Source of the DNA: Chitinophagales bacterium
Lineage (GTDB): Bacteria; Bacteroidota; Bacteroidia; Chitinophagales; UBA10324
Length of the DNA stretch: 8,099 nt
Direction: 5' to 3'
Assembly (NCBI GenBank): GCA_013695715.1
Contig: JACCZZ010000172.1
Location: 1-8,099 of the forward strand
Shown: positions 1 through 6,687 of the stretch, piece after piece
Layout: every line of letters begins with the position of its first letter
Numbering within the stretch: the first letter of the stretch is position 1
Translations under genes and position numbers: made by a program
The notes under the pieces: model-generated
The model's database searches: none
What the model saw: only the letters and a program-made list of their open reading frames with translations
What the model was told of the DNA's origin: nothing

Positions 1-93
1 TTTACTTAAGGTTATACTAAGCCTGACCAAGTAACCATTATTAGTAAGCAAATATTCACTATTCGACTCCTGCAATAAGGAACGATCTGCGAA

Positions 94-124
94 GGATTAA
101 AACCGCTTTTACTGTTGTTAATCC
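94..124. repeat. 7-bp inverted repeat upstream of the DUF4199 gene
   Basis: GGATTAA at 94-100 and TTAATCC at 118-124 are perfect reverse complements separated by 17 nt. The right arm touches the -7 element that begins at 125, so a bound protein or hairpin here would affect initiation. It could equally be chance in A/T-rich DNA. No regulator is identifiable. Confidence 0.35.
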
Positions 125-132
125 TACCTTTG
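125..132 (+). promoter_or_regulatory. Bacteroidota-type -7 promoter element for DUF4199-hisS
   Basis: TACCTTTG matches the Bacteroidota housekeeping -7 consensus TAnnTTTG at every fixed position. No TTG is found 17-23 nt upstream, so the -33 half is weak or absent. Transcription would start a few bases downstream and leave a very short leader before the ATG at 146. This supports that start codon and joint transcription of the next two genes. Confidence 0.6.
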
Positions 133-145
133 CACGTTTTAAATT

Positions 146-640
146 ATGAGCCGAGAGCTACAATATGGATTCATTGCAGGATTACTAACCGTAGGATGGA
201 TTACTGTTGGCTATTTCATGCATTGGGATGATGCTGAAATTGGGAAGTATACGCCTTACCTGAGCTTACTGATACTGCTTGTTGCAATATATATCTCTAT
301 TTTGTTCAAGAGAGACCGCGATCAGGCTGGCATTCTCTCCTTTAAAGAAGCTTTCATAACCGGGCTCTCAGTAAGCTTCATTGTGGGGATAATGGTAGGG
401 TCATTGTTGATGGTTTATGTGAAATATGTTAACCCGGAATATATAGAGAAAATGATAGTTGAGATCTCTGATTATTACAAAAAGCAAAATGCCACTCAAC
501 AACAACTTGATAAAGGCATAGAGGGAGTTAGGGCAATGTATTCTCCTTTTGGCCAGTTTACATATGGTATCGGAACCACAATGCTAATAGGGCTCCTGAT
601 TTCAGCCCTTGCTGGCTGGATCATGCAACGAAAAAAATAG
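146..640 (+). CDS. DUF4199 domain-containing inner-membrane protein
   Basis: A 164-residue integral membrane protein of the DUF4199 family, whose biochemical role is unknown. Four hydrophobic segments are visible at about residues 7-25, 35-54, 70-91 and 138-160. A polar, Lys/Glu/Gln-rich stretch (about 95-135) between the last two is predicted to lie on one side of the membrane. The family-like segment with charged RDRDQ, then G and SFKEAF, spans residues 56-70, just before the third helix. The length is normal for the family, and the positively charged QRKK end is expected for a membrane protein. The ATG is chosen because a TAnnTTTG element lies 13 nt upstream. The gene ends 22 nt before hisS with no terminator between, so the two probably share a transcript. 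That is an arrangement, not proof of shared function. Confidence 0.88.
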   Translation: MSRELQYGFIAGLLTVGWITVGYFMHWDDAEIGKYTPYLSLLILLVAIYISILFKRDRDQAGILSFKEAFITGLSVSFIVGIMVGSLLMVYVKYVNPEYIEKMIVEISDYYKKQNATQQQLDKGIEGVRAMYSPFGQFTYGIGTTMLIGLLISALAGWIMQRKK

Positions 641-662
641 TGGTGGTTAGATATTTAAATAA

Positions 663-2051
663 ATGATAAAGCCATCCATACCGAGCGGCAGCCGTGATTT
701 TTCTTCGGAAGAAGTTTACAAGCGGCAATACATTTTTAATATAATCAGAGGTGTGTTTGAAAGATATGGCTATCTGCCCATCGAAACACCTACCATGGAG
801 AATCTGGAAACCCTCGAGGGAAAATATGGTGAGGAGGGAGACCGGTTGTTGTTTCGTATTTTGAATTCCGGAGATTTTAAAAAAGATATAAGCGCTTCAG
901 AGTTTGATGAATCATCGGCTAACCAGTTAATCTCAAAAGTTTCAGCAAAAGGATTGCGTTACGATCTTACCATTCCGTTTGCCCGTTTTGTGGTAATGCA
1001 TCAAAACGAAATTACTTTTCCTTTTAAGCGCTACCAGATTCAGCCTGTATACAGAGCAGACCGCCCTCAACGAGGGCGATACCGTGAATTTTATCAGTGC
1101 GACGCAGATGTTATCGGCAGCGATTCGCTGGTTAATGAAATGGAACTCATTCGCATCTTTGATGAGGTATTTTTACTTTTAGGAATAGCAGTTACCATAA
1201 AGCTGAACAACCGTAAAATATTAAGCGGAATGGCAGCATCCATCAATGCTTCAGATAAATTCTCCGACATAACCATTGCAGTTGATAAGCTGGATAAGAT
1301 CGGAATTCAGGGCGTAAGGCAACAACTTATTACGGGAGGATTAAGTGAGAGTCAGATACATGTCATTGAAAAATTCTTCAGCCTTAAGGACGAATCAGAA
1401 CAAATGCTGCATGATGCAAAGTCGCTTCTCATAAATTCCGAAACTGGACAAAAAGGGATTGCTGAACTGAAAGAAATTCTTCAGCTTCTTAAAATCACCG
1501 GCATCACTAAGGCCTCAGTGGAGGTAGATTTCACTTTAGCCCGGGGATTAGATTATTACACAGGAGCAATAATGGAAGTAAAATCAAATGATGTAAAGAT
1601 GGGCAGCATCGGAGGCGGTGGAAGGTACGATGATCTTACAGGAGTTTTTGGGTTGAAAGGTGTTTCCGGTGTAGGAATTTCTTTTGGTGCCGATCGTATT
1701 TATGATGTGATGGAAGAATTGAAATTATTCCCGATAGGTACTCAGGCCGGAACTAAAATTCTTTTTATACATTTCAATGAGGCTTCGCTTAATTATTCAT
1801 TACCATTACTACAAAAGGTAAGGGCCGAAGGAATTTCTGCGGAAATTTATCCATCTTCTGAAAAAATCAAAAAGCAGTTGAAATATGCTGATGAAAAAAG
1901 AATTCTCTTTGTAGTGTTGGTAGGTGAAGATGAAATGAAAACCGGAAAGCTGACATTAAAAAATATGCAGACCGGCGCGCAGGAATCTCTTACCATCGAA
2001 GAGATCGTTCAAAAAGTTAAAGTAGTTGCAAGCAAAATGTTCAAGATTTAA
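663..2051 (+). CDS. hisS: histidyl-tRNA synthetase
   Basis: Class II aminoacyl-tRNA synthetase that activates histidine with ATP and loads it on tRNA(His) in the cytoplasm. The 462 residues begin with the family-typical KPSIPSGSRDF. Motif 2 lies near residues 127-152 with the ATP-binding RPQRGRYREF (134-143). The histidine-specific motifs are ARGLDYYTG (293-301) and GGGGRYD (317-323). Motif 3 is around 336-345, ending in the conserved arginine of GADR. The HGTP anticodon-binding domain covers about 363-455. The length is normal for Bacteroidota enzymes, and no key residue appears missing. The ATG follows an A/T-rich leader without a clear Shine-Dalgarno site, as is common in this phylum. It sits 22 nt after the DUF4199 gene and is probably read from that gene's promoter. 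It is paired with hutH downstream, another histidine-using enzyme, but hutH seems to have its own promoter. Confidence 0.97.
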   Translation: MIKPSIPSGSRDFSSEEVYKRQYIFNIIRGVFERYGYLPIETPTMENLETLEGKYGEEGDRLLFRILNSGDFKKDISASEFDESSANQLISKVSAKGLRYDLTIPFARFVVMHQNEITFPFKRYQIQPVYRADRPQRGRYREFYQCDADVIGSDSLVNEMELIRIFDEVFLLLGIAVTIKLNNRKILSGMAASINASDKFSDITIAVDKLDKIGIQGVRQQLITGGLSESQIHVIEKFFSLKDESEQMLHDAKSLLINSETGQKGIAELKEILQLLKITGITKASVEVDFTLARGLDYYTGAIMEVKSNDVKMGSIGGGGRYDDLTGVFGLKGVSGVGISFGADRIYDVMEELKLFPIGTQAGTKILFIHFNEASLNYSLPLLQKVRAEGISAEIYPSSEKIKKQLKYADEKRILFVVLVGEDEMKTGKLTLKNMQTGAQESLTIEEIVQKVKVVASKMFKI

Positions 2052-2092
2052 TCAGGGTGAAAATTTTTTATGTTGCTTCTGAAATAAAAACA

Positions 2093-2119
2093 TTGTTATT
2101 GTAAGCAATCTTTAGTTTG
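2093..2119 (+). promoter_or_regulatory. candidate promoter for hutH
   Basis: TTG at 2093-2095 is followed 17 nt later by TAGTTTG (2113-2119), one base shorter than the TAnnTTTG consensus. The element overlaps a possible upstream TTG start codon at 2117. A message starting downstream of it could not use that codon, which favours the ATG at 2141. The match is imperfect. Confidence 0.4.
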
Positions 2120-2140
2120 GCGCACTTCAGTAGAAGAAAT

Positions 2141-3640
2141 ATGTCTAACACCCATTACATCAGTTCAAATCATCTTTCACTTCAAAGAATCAAACAGATT
2201 ATTGATGGAAGTTACCGGCTCGTGCTCAGTGAAGAATCACAACAAAAAATAATTGCCTGCAGAAATTATCTTGATGAAAAGTTAAAAAATTCAGATCAGC
2301 CTTTTTACGGCATCAATACTGGTTTTGGTTCATTAAGAAACATCCGGATTTCAGACGATCAGATTGAGCAGTTGCAGGAAAACTTAGTTATGAGCCATGC
2401 CTGCGGAGTAGGTGAAGAAGTACCTCATGAAATTATGAAGCTGATGCTTTTGCTGAAGATTCAATCGCTTTCTTATGGACACTCAGCGGTTTCAATCTCA
2501 ACCGTCAGGCGGCTGATTGATTTTTACAATAACGATATCATCCCTGTCATCTATCAAAAAGGCTCACTTGGCGCTTCCGGTGATCTTGCTCCACTCGCTC
2601 ATTTAAGCTTACCTCTAATCGGGAAAGGTGAAGCGTATTTTGAAGGGAAGAAATATCCGGCTGAGGAAATTCAGAAGATATTCAAATATCAGCCCATCAA
2701 ATTGCAGTCTAAAGAAGGGCTGGCTCTCCTAAATGGCACTCAGTTTATGAGCGCTTATGCCACACTCATACTCATAAAGGCTCACAAACTTTCACGACTG
2801 GCAGATATCATTTCATGCATTTCAATAGATGCTTTTGATGCCCTTCCTGATCCGTTTAGCGAACTGTTGCACAATGTTCGTCCGCACAAAGGGCAACTTG
2901 AAACAGCAGCTTTTATTTTAGAAACACTTAAAGGAAGTGAGATCTTCTATCAGCAAAAATCTGATGTGCAGGATCCCTATTCATTCCGATGCATTCCACA
3001 GGTTCATGGCGCATCCAAAGATGCAATCGGGTATTGTGATGAGGTTGTAACAACAGAAATAAATTCGGTTACTGACAACCCGATAATTTTTCCTGAAGCC
3101 GATCAGATTCTCAGCGGCGGAAATTTTCATGGTCAGCCGTTAGCACTTGCACTTGATTTTTTGGCCATTGCTTTGGCAGAGCTCGGAAGCATCAGTGAAC
3201 GAAGAATCTTTTTGCTTGTTAGTGGCCAGCGAATGCTGCCTCCATACCTTGTAGCAACTCCGGGACTCAATTCAGGCATGATGATTCCACAATATACAGC
3301 AGCAGCATTAGTGAGTGAAAACAAGCAACTGTGCACACCTGCGTCTATCGATTCTATCATCTCGTCTAACGGTCAGGAAGATCATGTGAGCATGGGTGCG
3401 AACGCTGCCACAAAATGTTTTCGGGTCATAGAAAATCTTGAAACCATTCTGGCAATAGAATTGCTTAATGCAGCGCAGGCGATTGAATTCAGAAAGCCCC
3501 TTAACAGCAGCAACGCAGTTGAAGAATTTCTAATGAATTATAGAGAGCATGTTTCATTCAATCAGTCTGACCGAGTTTTAGGAGATGATATCAGGAAGAG
3601 CGTTAAATTTTTACTGCATCATCAAATCGTTAATTTTTAA
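2141..3640 (+). CDS. hutH: histidine ammonia-lyase (histidase)
   Basis: First step of histidine degradation: removal of ammonia from L-histidine to give trans-urocanate, in the cytosol. The 499 residues carry the MIO-forming Ala-Ser-Gly triad (145-147) inside GSLGASGDLAPLAHLSL, and the catalytic tyrosine loop YGINTGFG (56-63). The histidase-type SH pair (His86) and QEDHVSMG with Glu413 (412-419) argue for histidine over phenylalanine or tyrosine as substrate. NSVTDNP (308-314) and FHGQ (329-332) complete the active-site set. A longer reading from TTG at 2117 adds eight residues, but that codon lies within a probable promoter, so the ATG at 2141 is preferred. No hutU, hutI or hutG lies in the window, so the rest of the pathway must be encoded elsewhere. 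A related role in aryl-polyene pigment synthesis is possible but less likely from these motifs. Confidence 0.93.
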   Translation: MSNTHYISSNHLSLQRIKQIIDGSYRLVLSEESQQKIIACRNYLDEKLKNSDQPFYGINTGFGSLRNIRISDDQIEQLQENLVMSHACGVGEEVPHEIMKLMLLLKIQSLSYGHSAVSISTVRRLIDFYNNDIIPVIYQKGSLGASGDLAPLAHLSLPLIGKGEAYFEGKKYPAEEIQKIFKYQPIKLQSKEGLALLNGTQFMSAYATLILIKAHKLSRLADIISCISIDAFDALPDPFSELLHNVRPHKGQLETAAFILETLKGSEIFYQQKSDVQDPYSFRCIPQVHGASKDAIGYCDEVVTTEINSVTDNPIIFPEADQILSGGNFHGQPLALALDFLAIALAELGSISERRIFLLVSGQRMLPPYLVATPGLNSGMMIPQYTAAALVSENKQLCTPASIDSIISSNGQEDHVSMGANAATKCFRVIENLETILAIELLNAAQAIEFRKPLNSSNAVEEFLMNYREHVSFNQSDRVLGDDIRKSVKFLLHHQIVNF

Positions 3641-3671
3641 AATTATATTAGGTAGAGTGATTTTTCAATCG

Positions 3672-3679
3672 TAGTTTTG
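3672..3679 (+). promoter_or_regulatory. -7 promoter element for the desaturase gene
   Basis: TAGTTTTG fits TAnnTTTG at all fixed positions and lies 58 nt before the desaturase ATG, in the hutH-desaturase gap. No TTG is present 17-23 nt upstream. The resulting leader of roughly 50 nt is extremely A/T-rich, as is usual for translation initiation in this phylum. Confidence 0.55.
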
Positions 3680-3737
3680 CGCCGTTTTTATTGAATTAAT
3701 TAGAAAATAACCCCTTAATAATAAATATTAATAATTC

Positions 3738-4478
3738 ATGATCATTCTCATTTTTTTTGCCTGTCATTGGTACTTCTCTTTATTTTTTCAAACATTCTTC
3801 CACCATCGGTATTCAGCTCACCAGATGTTTACGATGTCGAAGACCACTGAAAAAGTGTTCATCTTCCTTTCATGGCTTACTCAGGGTTCTTCCTACCTGA
3901 GCCCTTATTCTTATGGCGTTCTGCACCGGCTTCATCACGCCTATGCTGACACTGAAAAAGATCCGCATTCACCCAAATATGACAAAAATATCTGGGCAAT
4001 GATGTGGCGCACCAAAACTATTTATATGGATATCCTTAATGACAATTATCCTGTAGAATCCAAATTCAAAAAAGACCTGCCTCACTGGCCAGCCTTTGAA
4101 AAATTTGCAGATGGCTGGTTCTCAAGAATTGCCTGGGGAACCCTGTATGTTCTTTTCTATATCGCCTTCGCTACTCAGTGGTGGATGTTCCTTCTTCTCC
4201 CTATTCACTTTTTAATGGGACCCTTTCATGGTGCAATCATCAACTGGTTTGCACATACCATCGGTAGCATTCGTTTTAAGATGAATGATACTTCCCGAAA
4301 TCTTTTCCCAGTCGATTTTCTGATGCTCGGTGAAAGCTACCACAACAATCACCACAGCCATCCCGGTCGGGCTAACTTCGGAATCAAGTGGTATGAAGTT
4401 GATCCCGTTTATCCCTTTATCAGGCTCTTTCACTGGATGAGAATAATCAAGCTGAAGCCCATAGCGGTTCACGCTTAA
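3738..4478 (+). CDS. membrane fatty acid desaturase (acyl-CoA/acyl-lipid type, delta-9-like)
   Basis: A di-iron desaturase that introduces a cis double bond into fatty acyl chains, controlling membrane fluidity. All three histidine boxes are present: HRYSAH (23-28), HRLHH (63-67) followed by AYADTEKDPHSP, and HNNHH (202-206) followed by SHPGRANFG. Further conserved-looking histidines are at 10, 164 and 173. Hydrophobic stretches near 1-20, 40-55 and 130-172 are membrane-embedded. The 246-residue length and the start MIILIFFACHWYFSLFFQTFF are typical of the short Bacteroidota branch, which lacks an N-terminal extension and a fused cytochrome b5. Redox partners must therefore come from elsewhere. 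The gene has its own -7 element and an intrinsic terminator 19 nt after the stop codon, so it is probably monocistronic. The exact acyl substrate and bond position cannot be read from sequence. Confidence 0.92.
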   Translation: MIILIFFACHWYFSLFFQTFFHHRYSAHQMFTMSKTTEKVFIFLSWLTQGSSYLSPYSYGVLHRLHHAYADTEKDPHSPKYDKNIWAMMWRTKTIYMDILNDNYPVESKFKKDLPHWPAFEKFADGWFSRIAWGTLYVLFYIAFATQWWMFLLLPIHFLMGPFHGAIINWFAHTIGSIRFKMNDTSRNLFPVDFLMLGESYHNNHHSHPGRANFGIKWYEVDPVYPFIRLFHWMRIIKLKPIAVHA

Positions 4479-4496
4479 AAATTTACCTTATAACTC

Positions 4497-4535
4497 AGAC
4501 GCCTTTGTGTTACTTTACACAAAGGCGTCTTTTTT
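4497..4535 (+). terminator. strong intrinsic terminator after the desaturase gene
   Basis: A perfect 14-bp stem (AGACGCCTTTGTGT at 4497-4510, ACACAAAGGCGTCT at 4517-4530) encloses the 6-nt loop TACTTT. A T tract runs directly from the stem to 4535. The stem is GC-rich at its base, as in classical Rho-independent terminators. On the minus strand no T tract follows, so it acts in one direction only. Confidence 0.93.
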
Positions 4536-4544
4536 GCACTTTTG

Positions 4545-5327
4545 ATGAAACCGATGAATGAAGATGAGCTGAAGGCTTTTCTTGACGTTAAAGCAGCATT
4601 TTATAATCGTCCGAATTTCATCTCTGCTGATCCAATTAGTATTCCACACCAGTTTAAAAAAATGCAGGATATTGAGATTGCAGGCTTCTTTACTGCAACG
4701 CTTGCCTGGGGAAACAGAACAAGCATTTTAAACAGTTGTAACCGCCTGATGCAACTGATGGATTATGCTCCTTATGATTTCATATTGAATCATGAAGAAA
4801 AAGATCTGAAACGTTTCATAGATTTTAAGCATCGCACCTTCAACACTACTGATGCATTATATTTTCTTCACTTCTTTAGGAATTTTTATAAGAAGCACAA
4901 ATCCCTTGAAGATGCGTTTTCAGGATTTATTTCCAGGAAAGATGAAAATATAGAAAACGCATTGCGTGGTTTTCACAACTTATTCTTTTCGCTTGAAGAT
5001 GCTCCGAAACGAACAAAGAAACATGTCGCTACTCCGGAAAGAAATTCTACCTGCAAAAGATTAAATATGTTCTTACGCTGGATGGTGAGAAAAGATGATT
5101 GTGGTGTTGACTTCGGCATCTGGAAAAAAATTAAACCCTCGCAATTGATTTGTCCCTGTGATGTTCATGTTGACCGTGTAGCACGCAAGCTTGGATTGAT
5201 CACAGGCAAACAGACAAACTGGAAAACTGCCCTCGAATTAACTTCTAAGCTGAAGCAGCTTGATCCTGTTGATCCTGTTAAATATGATTTTGCCTTGTTT
5301 GGATTGGGGGTGATCGAAAAATTCTGA
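4545..5327 (+). CDS. TIGR02757 (DUF2400) family protein of unknown function
   Basis: A 260-residue soluble protein matching the TIGR02757/DUF2400 family, conserved in Bacteroidota and some other phyla and without an established biochemical activity. Family-typical blocks are FISADPISIPHQF near the N-terminus, GFFTATLAWGNR, CKRLNMFLRWMVRKDDCGVD in the second half, the segment from FGIWKKIKPSQLICP to the CDVHVDRVARKLGL stretch, and the C-terminal KYDFALFGLGV. There is no signal peptide or membrane segment. Length and ends are normal, so it looks intact. ATG at 4545 is preferred to the TTG at 4542 directly before it. The start is only 9 nt past the T tract of the desaturase terminator. Expression must come from read-through or from a promoter buried in that terminator, and no convincing TAnnTTTG is visible. 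Confidence 0.85.
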   Translation: MKPMNEDELKAFLDVKAAFYNRPNFISADPISIPHQFKKMQDIEIAGFFTATLAWGNRTSILNSCNRLMQLMDYAPYDFILNHEEKDLKRFIDFKHRTFNTTDALYFLHFFRNFYKKHKSLEDAFSGFISRKDENIENALRGFHNLFFSLEDAPKRTKKHVATPERNSTCKRLNMFLRWMVRKDDCGVDFGIWKKIKPSQLICPCDVHVDRVARKLGLITGKQTNWKTALELTSKLKQLDPVDPVKYDFALFGLGVIEKF

Positions 5328-5480
5328 AAGGTTTTGAATGATAGCTTCACGCTATATTTTAAAATTTTAAGGCTTTGCCCGAATTTTCGCCTTGGATTTT
5401 GAAAGATGCACCACGGATTGTGTGAAGGGTTGGTTGTAGGATGAATGATCAGAATCAATTGTATGATTTTTGAACAAAGT

Positions 5481-5501
5481 ATTGTTTTGAATTAAAACAA
5501 T
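5481..5501. promoter_or_regulatory. candidate autoregulatory operator (inverted repeat)
   Basis: ATTGTTTT (5481-5488) and AAAACAAT (5494-5501) form a perfect 8-bp inverted repeat with a 5-nt centre, GAATT. It covers the TTG -33 element and part of the spacer of the promoter for the downstream XRE gene. That is the usual place and size for an operator bound by a dimeric XRE-type antitoxin. Autoregulation is an inference from position and symmetry. Confidence 0.6.
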
Positions 5502-5512
5502 GATTATCTTTG
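5482..5512 (+). promoter_or_regulatory. promoter of the toxin-antitoxin operon
   Basis: TTG (5482-5484), a 20-nt spacer and TATCTTTG (5505-5512) match the Bacteroidota promoter TTG-N17-23-TAnnTTTG in both halves, the best match in this window. The expected start of transcription lies some 20-25 nt before the ATG at 5543. The A-rich GAAAAAAAGG sequence just before that ATG would serve for ribosome entry. Confidence 0.75.
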
Positions 5513-5542
5513 GGGCGTTGAATTATAAAATGAAAAAAAGGT

Positions 5543-6346
5543 ATGAACATAAAACTCTCTCAAAAACAAATTGGTCAGCGACTAACTGAACTTCGAAAAA
5601 TGAAGGGCTTATCACAAGAGAATTTGGCGAAAAGCATCAAAATATCACGACCATCATTAGCTCAAATTGAGTTAGGAAACAGAAGTGTGGATGTTCTTGA
5701 ATTGCAACGGTTGTCTTTGATCCTGGGTTTTTCCTTAGATGATTTTATGTCTAAAAATTTTACGGTGAGCCAAGGTGTTGAATGCAAGGCGGAAGCAAAA
5801 TCAAAAAAAACTAATGAACGAATTGCAGTTCCAACTCTGCATGTGAGCAAGTTCAAAAATGTATTGCTCTACATTTTAGAAAGATGTGCAGGTAAACCGA
5901 ATGTTGGGGAAACAGTGCTTTATAAACTGCTGTATTTTTCTGATTTTAATTATTACGAATTGTATGAGGAGCATTTAACGGGTGCAAAATACCGCAAATT
6001 ACCTTACGGACCTGTTCCGCAAAAGTTAGATACAATCATTGCTCAAATGATGGAAAAAGGAATGATACAAAGAATTAAAACGGAGTATTACGATAAGATT
6101 CAAACCCGTTACATCCCTCTTACAAAAGCTGATTTGACCGAATTGAAAGCAAGCGAAAAAGAAGTGATTGACAAAGTGATTGAGCAAATGAGTGACTGGT
6201 CGGCTTCCGCTATCAGCAGTTATTCTCATAAAGATATGCCCTGGCTTGCGTCAAAAGAAGGAGAAGAAATAAATTACGAATTGGCTTTTTACAGAGATGC
6301 TCCATTTTCTGTGAGAAACTATGGAGATGAAATCGAAGAACAATGA
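5543..6346 (+). CDS. XRE helix-turn-helix plus Panacea (DUF4065) antitoxin
   Basis: A 267-residue two-domain protein. Residues 8-69 form an XRE/Cro-type helix-turn-helix, with recognition-helix region around LSQENLAKSIKISRPSLAQI (23-42) and the LGFSLDDFM end. A linker rich in Lys, Glu and Ala (about 75-95) leads to a Panacea/DUF4065 domain over about 100-260. Its hallmarks are KLLYF (128-132), YGPVP (155-159) and SHKDMPW (228-234). Panacea domains are known as antitoxin domains that neutralise many unrelated toxins. The helix-turn-helix would bind the operator and repress the operon. The gene is first in the operon and overlaps the toxin gene by 4 nt (ATGA), implying coupled translation. An ATG at 5530 in another frame opens only a 19-codon ORF and is not used here. 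Its function as antitoxin to this particular toxin is inferred from family and arrangement. Confidence 0.88.
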   Translation: MNIKLSQKQIGQRLTELRKMKGLSQENLAKSIKISRPSLAQIELGNRSVDVLELQRLSLILGFSLDDFMSKNFTVSQGVECKAEAKSKKTNERIAVPTLHVSKFKNVLLYILERCAGKPNVGETVLYKLLYFSDFNYYELYEEHLTGAKYRKLPYGPVPQKLDTIIAQMMEKGMIQRIKTEYYDKIQTRYIPLTKADLTELKASEKEVIDKVIEQMSDWSASAISSYSHKDMPWLASKEGEEINYELAFYRDAPFSVRNYGDEIEEQ

Positions 6347-6687
6347 CTTTTGATGAACTTAAAGAATTTAAAAAGGATTTAAAAAATCTTTTAAAAAAAT
6401 ACAGAACACTGAACGATGATTTGGATGTAGTGAAGCAAGTTTTAATAACGGCACCTGATGCAAGACCCCCGTTTAGTTTTCGCATTGATAATTTAGGATT
6501 AGAAACTTGTGTAGTGAAAGTGAAGAAGATAGCCTGCAGAACCTTAAAAGGTCGTGGCGTAAATTCAGGGTTGCATTTGATATATGCTCACTTTAAAGAA
6601 GAAGAAAGAATCATTTTCATTGAACTGTATCACAAGAATGATAAAGAGAATGAGGACAAGCAAAGAATTTTAAATCACTTTAAATAA
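6343..6687 (+). CDS. RelE/HigB-like toxin of the Panacea toxin-antitoxin pair
   Basis: A 114-residue basic protein resembling the RelE/ParE superfamily. Its N-terminal helices FKKDLKNLLKKYRTL (9-23) are followed by the core strand KVKKIACRTLKGRG (59-72), the strand SGLHLIYAHF (75-84), and the closing IFIELYHKNDKENED (91-105). RelE/HigB members cut mRNA at the ribosome. Arg72, His97, Lys98 and Lys101 are candidate catalytic or RNA-binding residues, but the assignment is by position only. ParE-type members poison gyrase instead, so the target is not settled. The start codon lies inside the antitoxin's last codons (ATGA overlap), the usual arrangement for balanced production. Antitoxin precedes toxin. 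Length and ends look complete. The gene's own 3' end overlaps a degenerate third frame. Confidence 0.83.
   Translation: MTFDELKEFKKDLKNLLKKYRTLNDDLDVVKQVLITAPDARPPFSFRIDNLGLETCVVKVKKIACRTLKGRGVNSGLHLIYAHFKEEERIIFIELYHKNDKENEDKQRILNHFK

Noticed and set aside
2..34. Open frame from the left edge ending at TAA (32-34), possibly the tail of an upstream gene.
   Set aside because: Only ten codons are visible and nothing in them is recognisable, so it cannot be told from chance.
2117..2140. TTG start eight codons upstream of the hutH ATG.
   Set aside because: The TTG lies within the probable -7 element of the promoter, and the added residues do not resemble the family N-terminus.
5165..5458. Minus-strand 97-codon ORF across the end of the TIGR02757 gene.
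   Set aside because: Its first half covers a non-coding gap, the rest is antisense to a well-supported gene, and its composition is not protein-like.
5530..5589. Short overlapping upstream ORF (ATG at 5530) ahead of the antitoxin, considered as a leader peptide.
   Set aside because: Its 19 codons come mostly from reading the antitoxin gene in another frame, and there is no evidence of translation.
6213..6485. Minus-strand 90-codon ORF spanning the antitoxin-toxin junction.
   Set aside because: It is antisense to two supported genes. Its Phe/Ser/Leu-rich content is what the opposite strand of Lys/Glu-rich codons gives.
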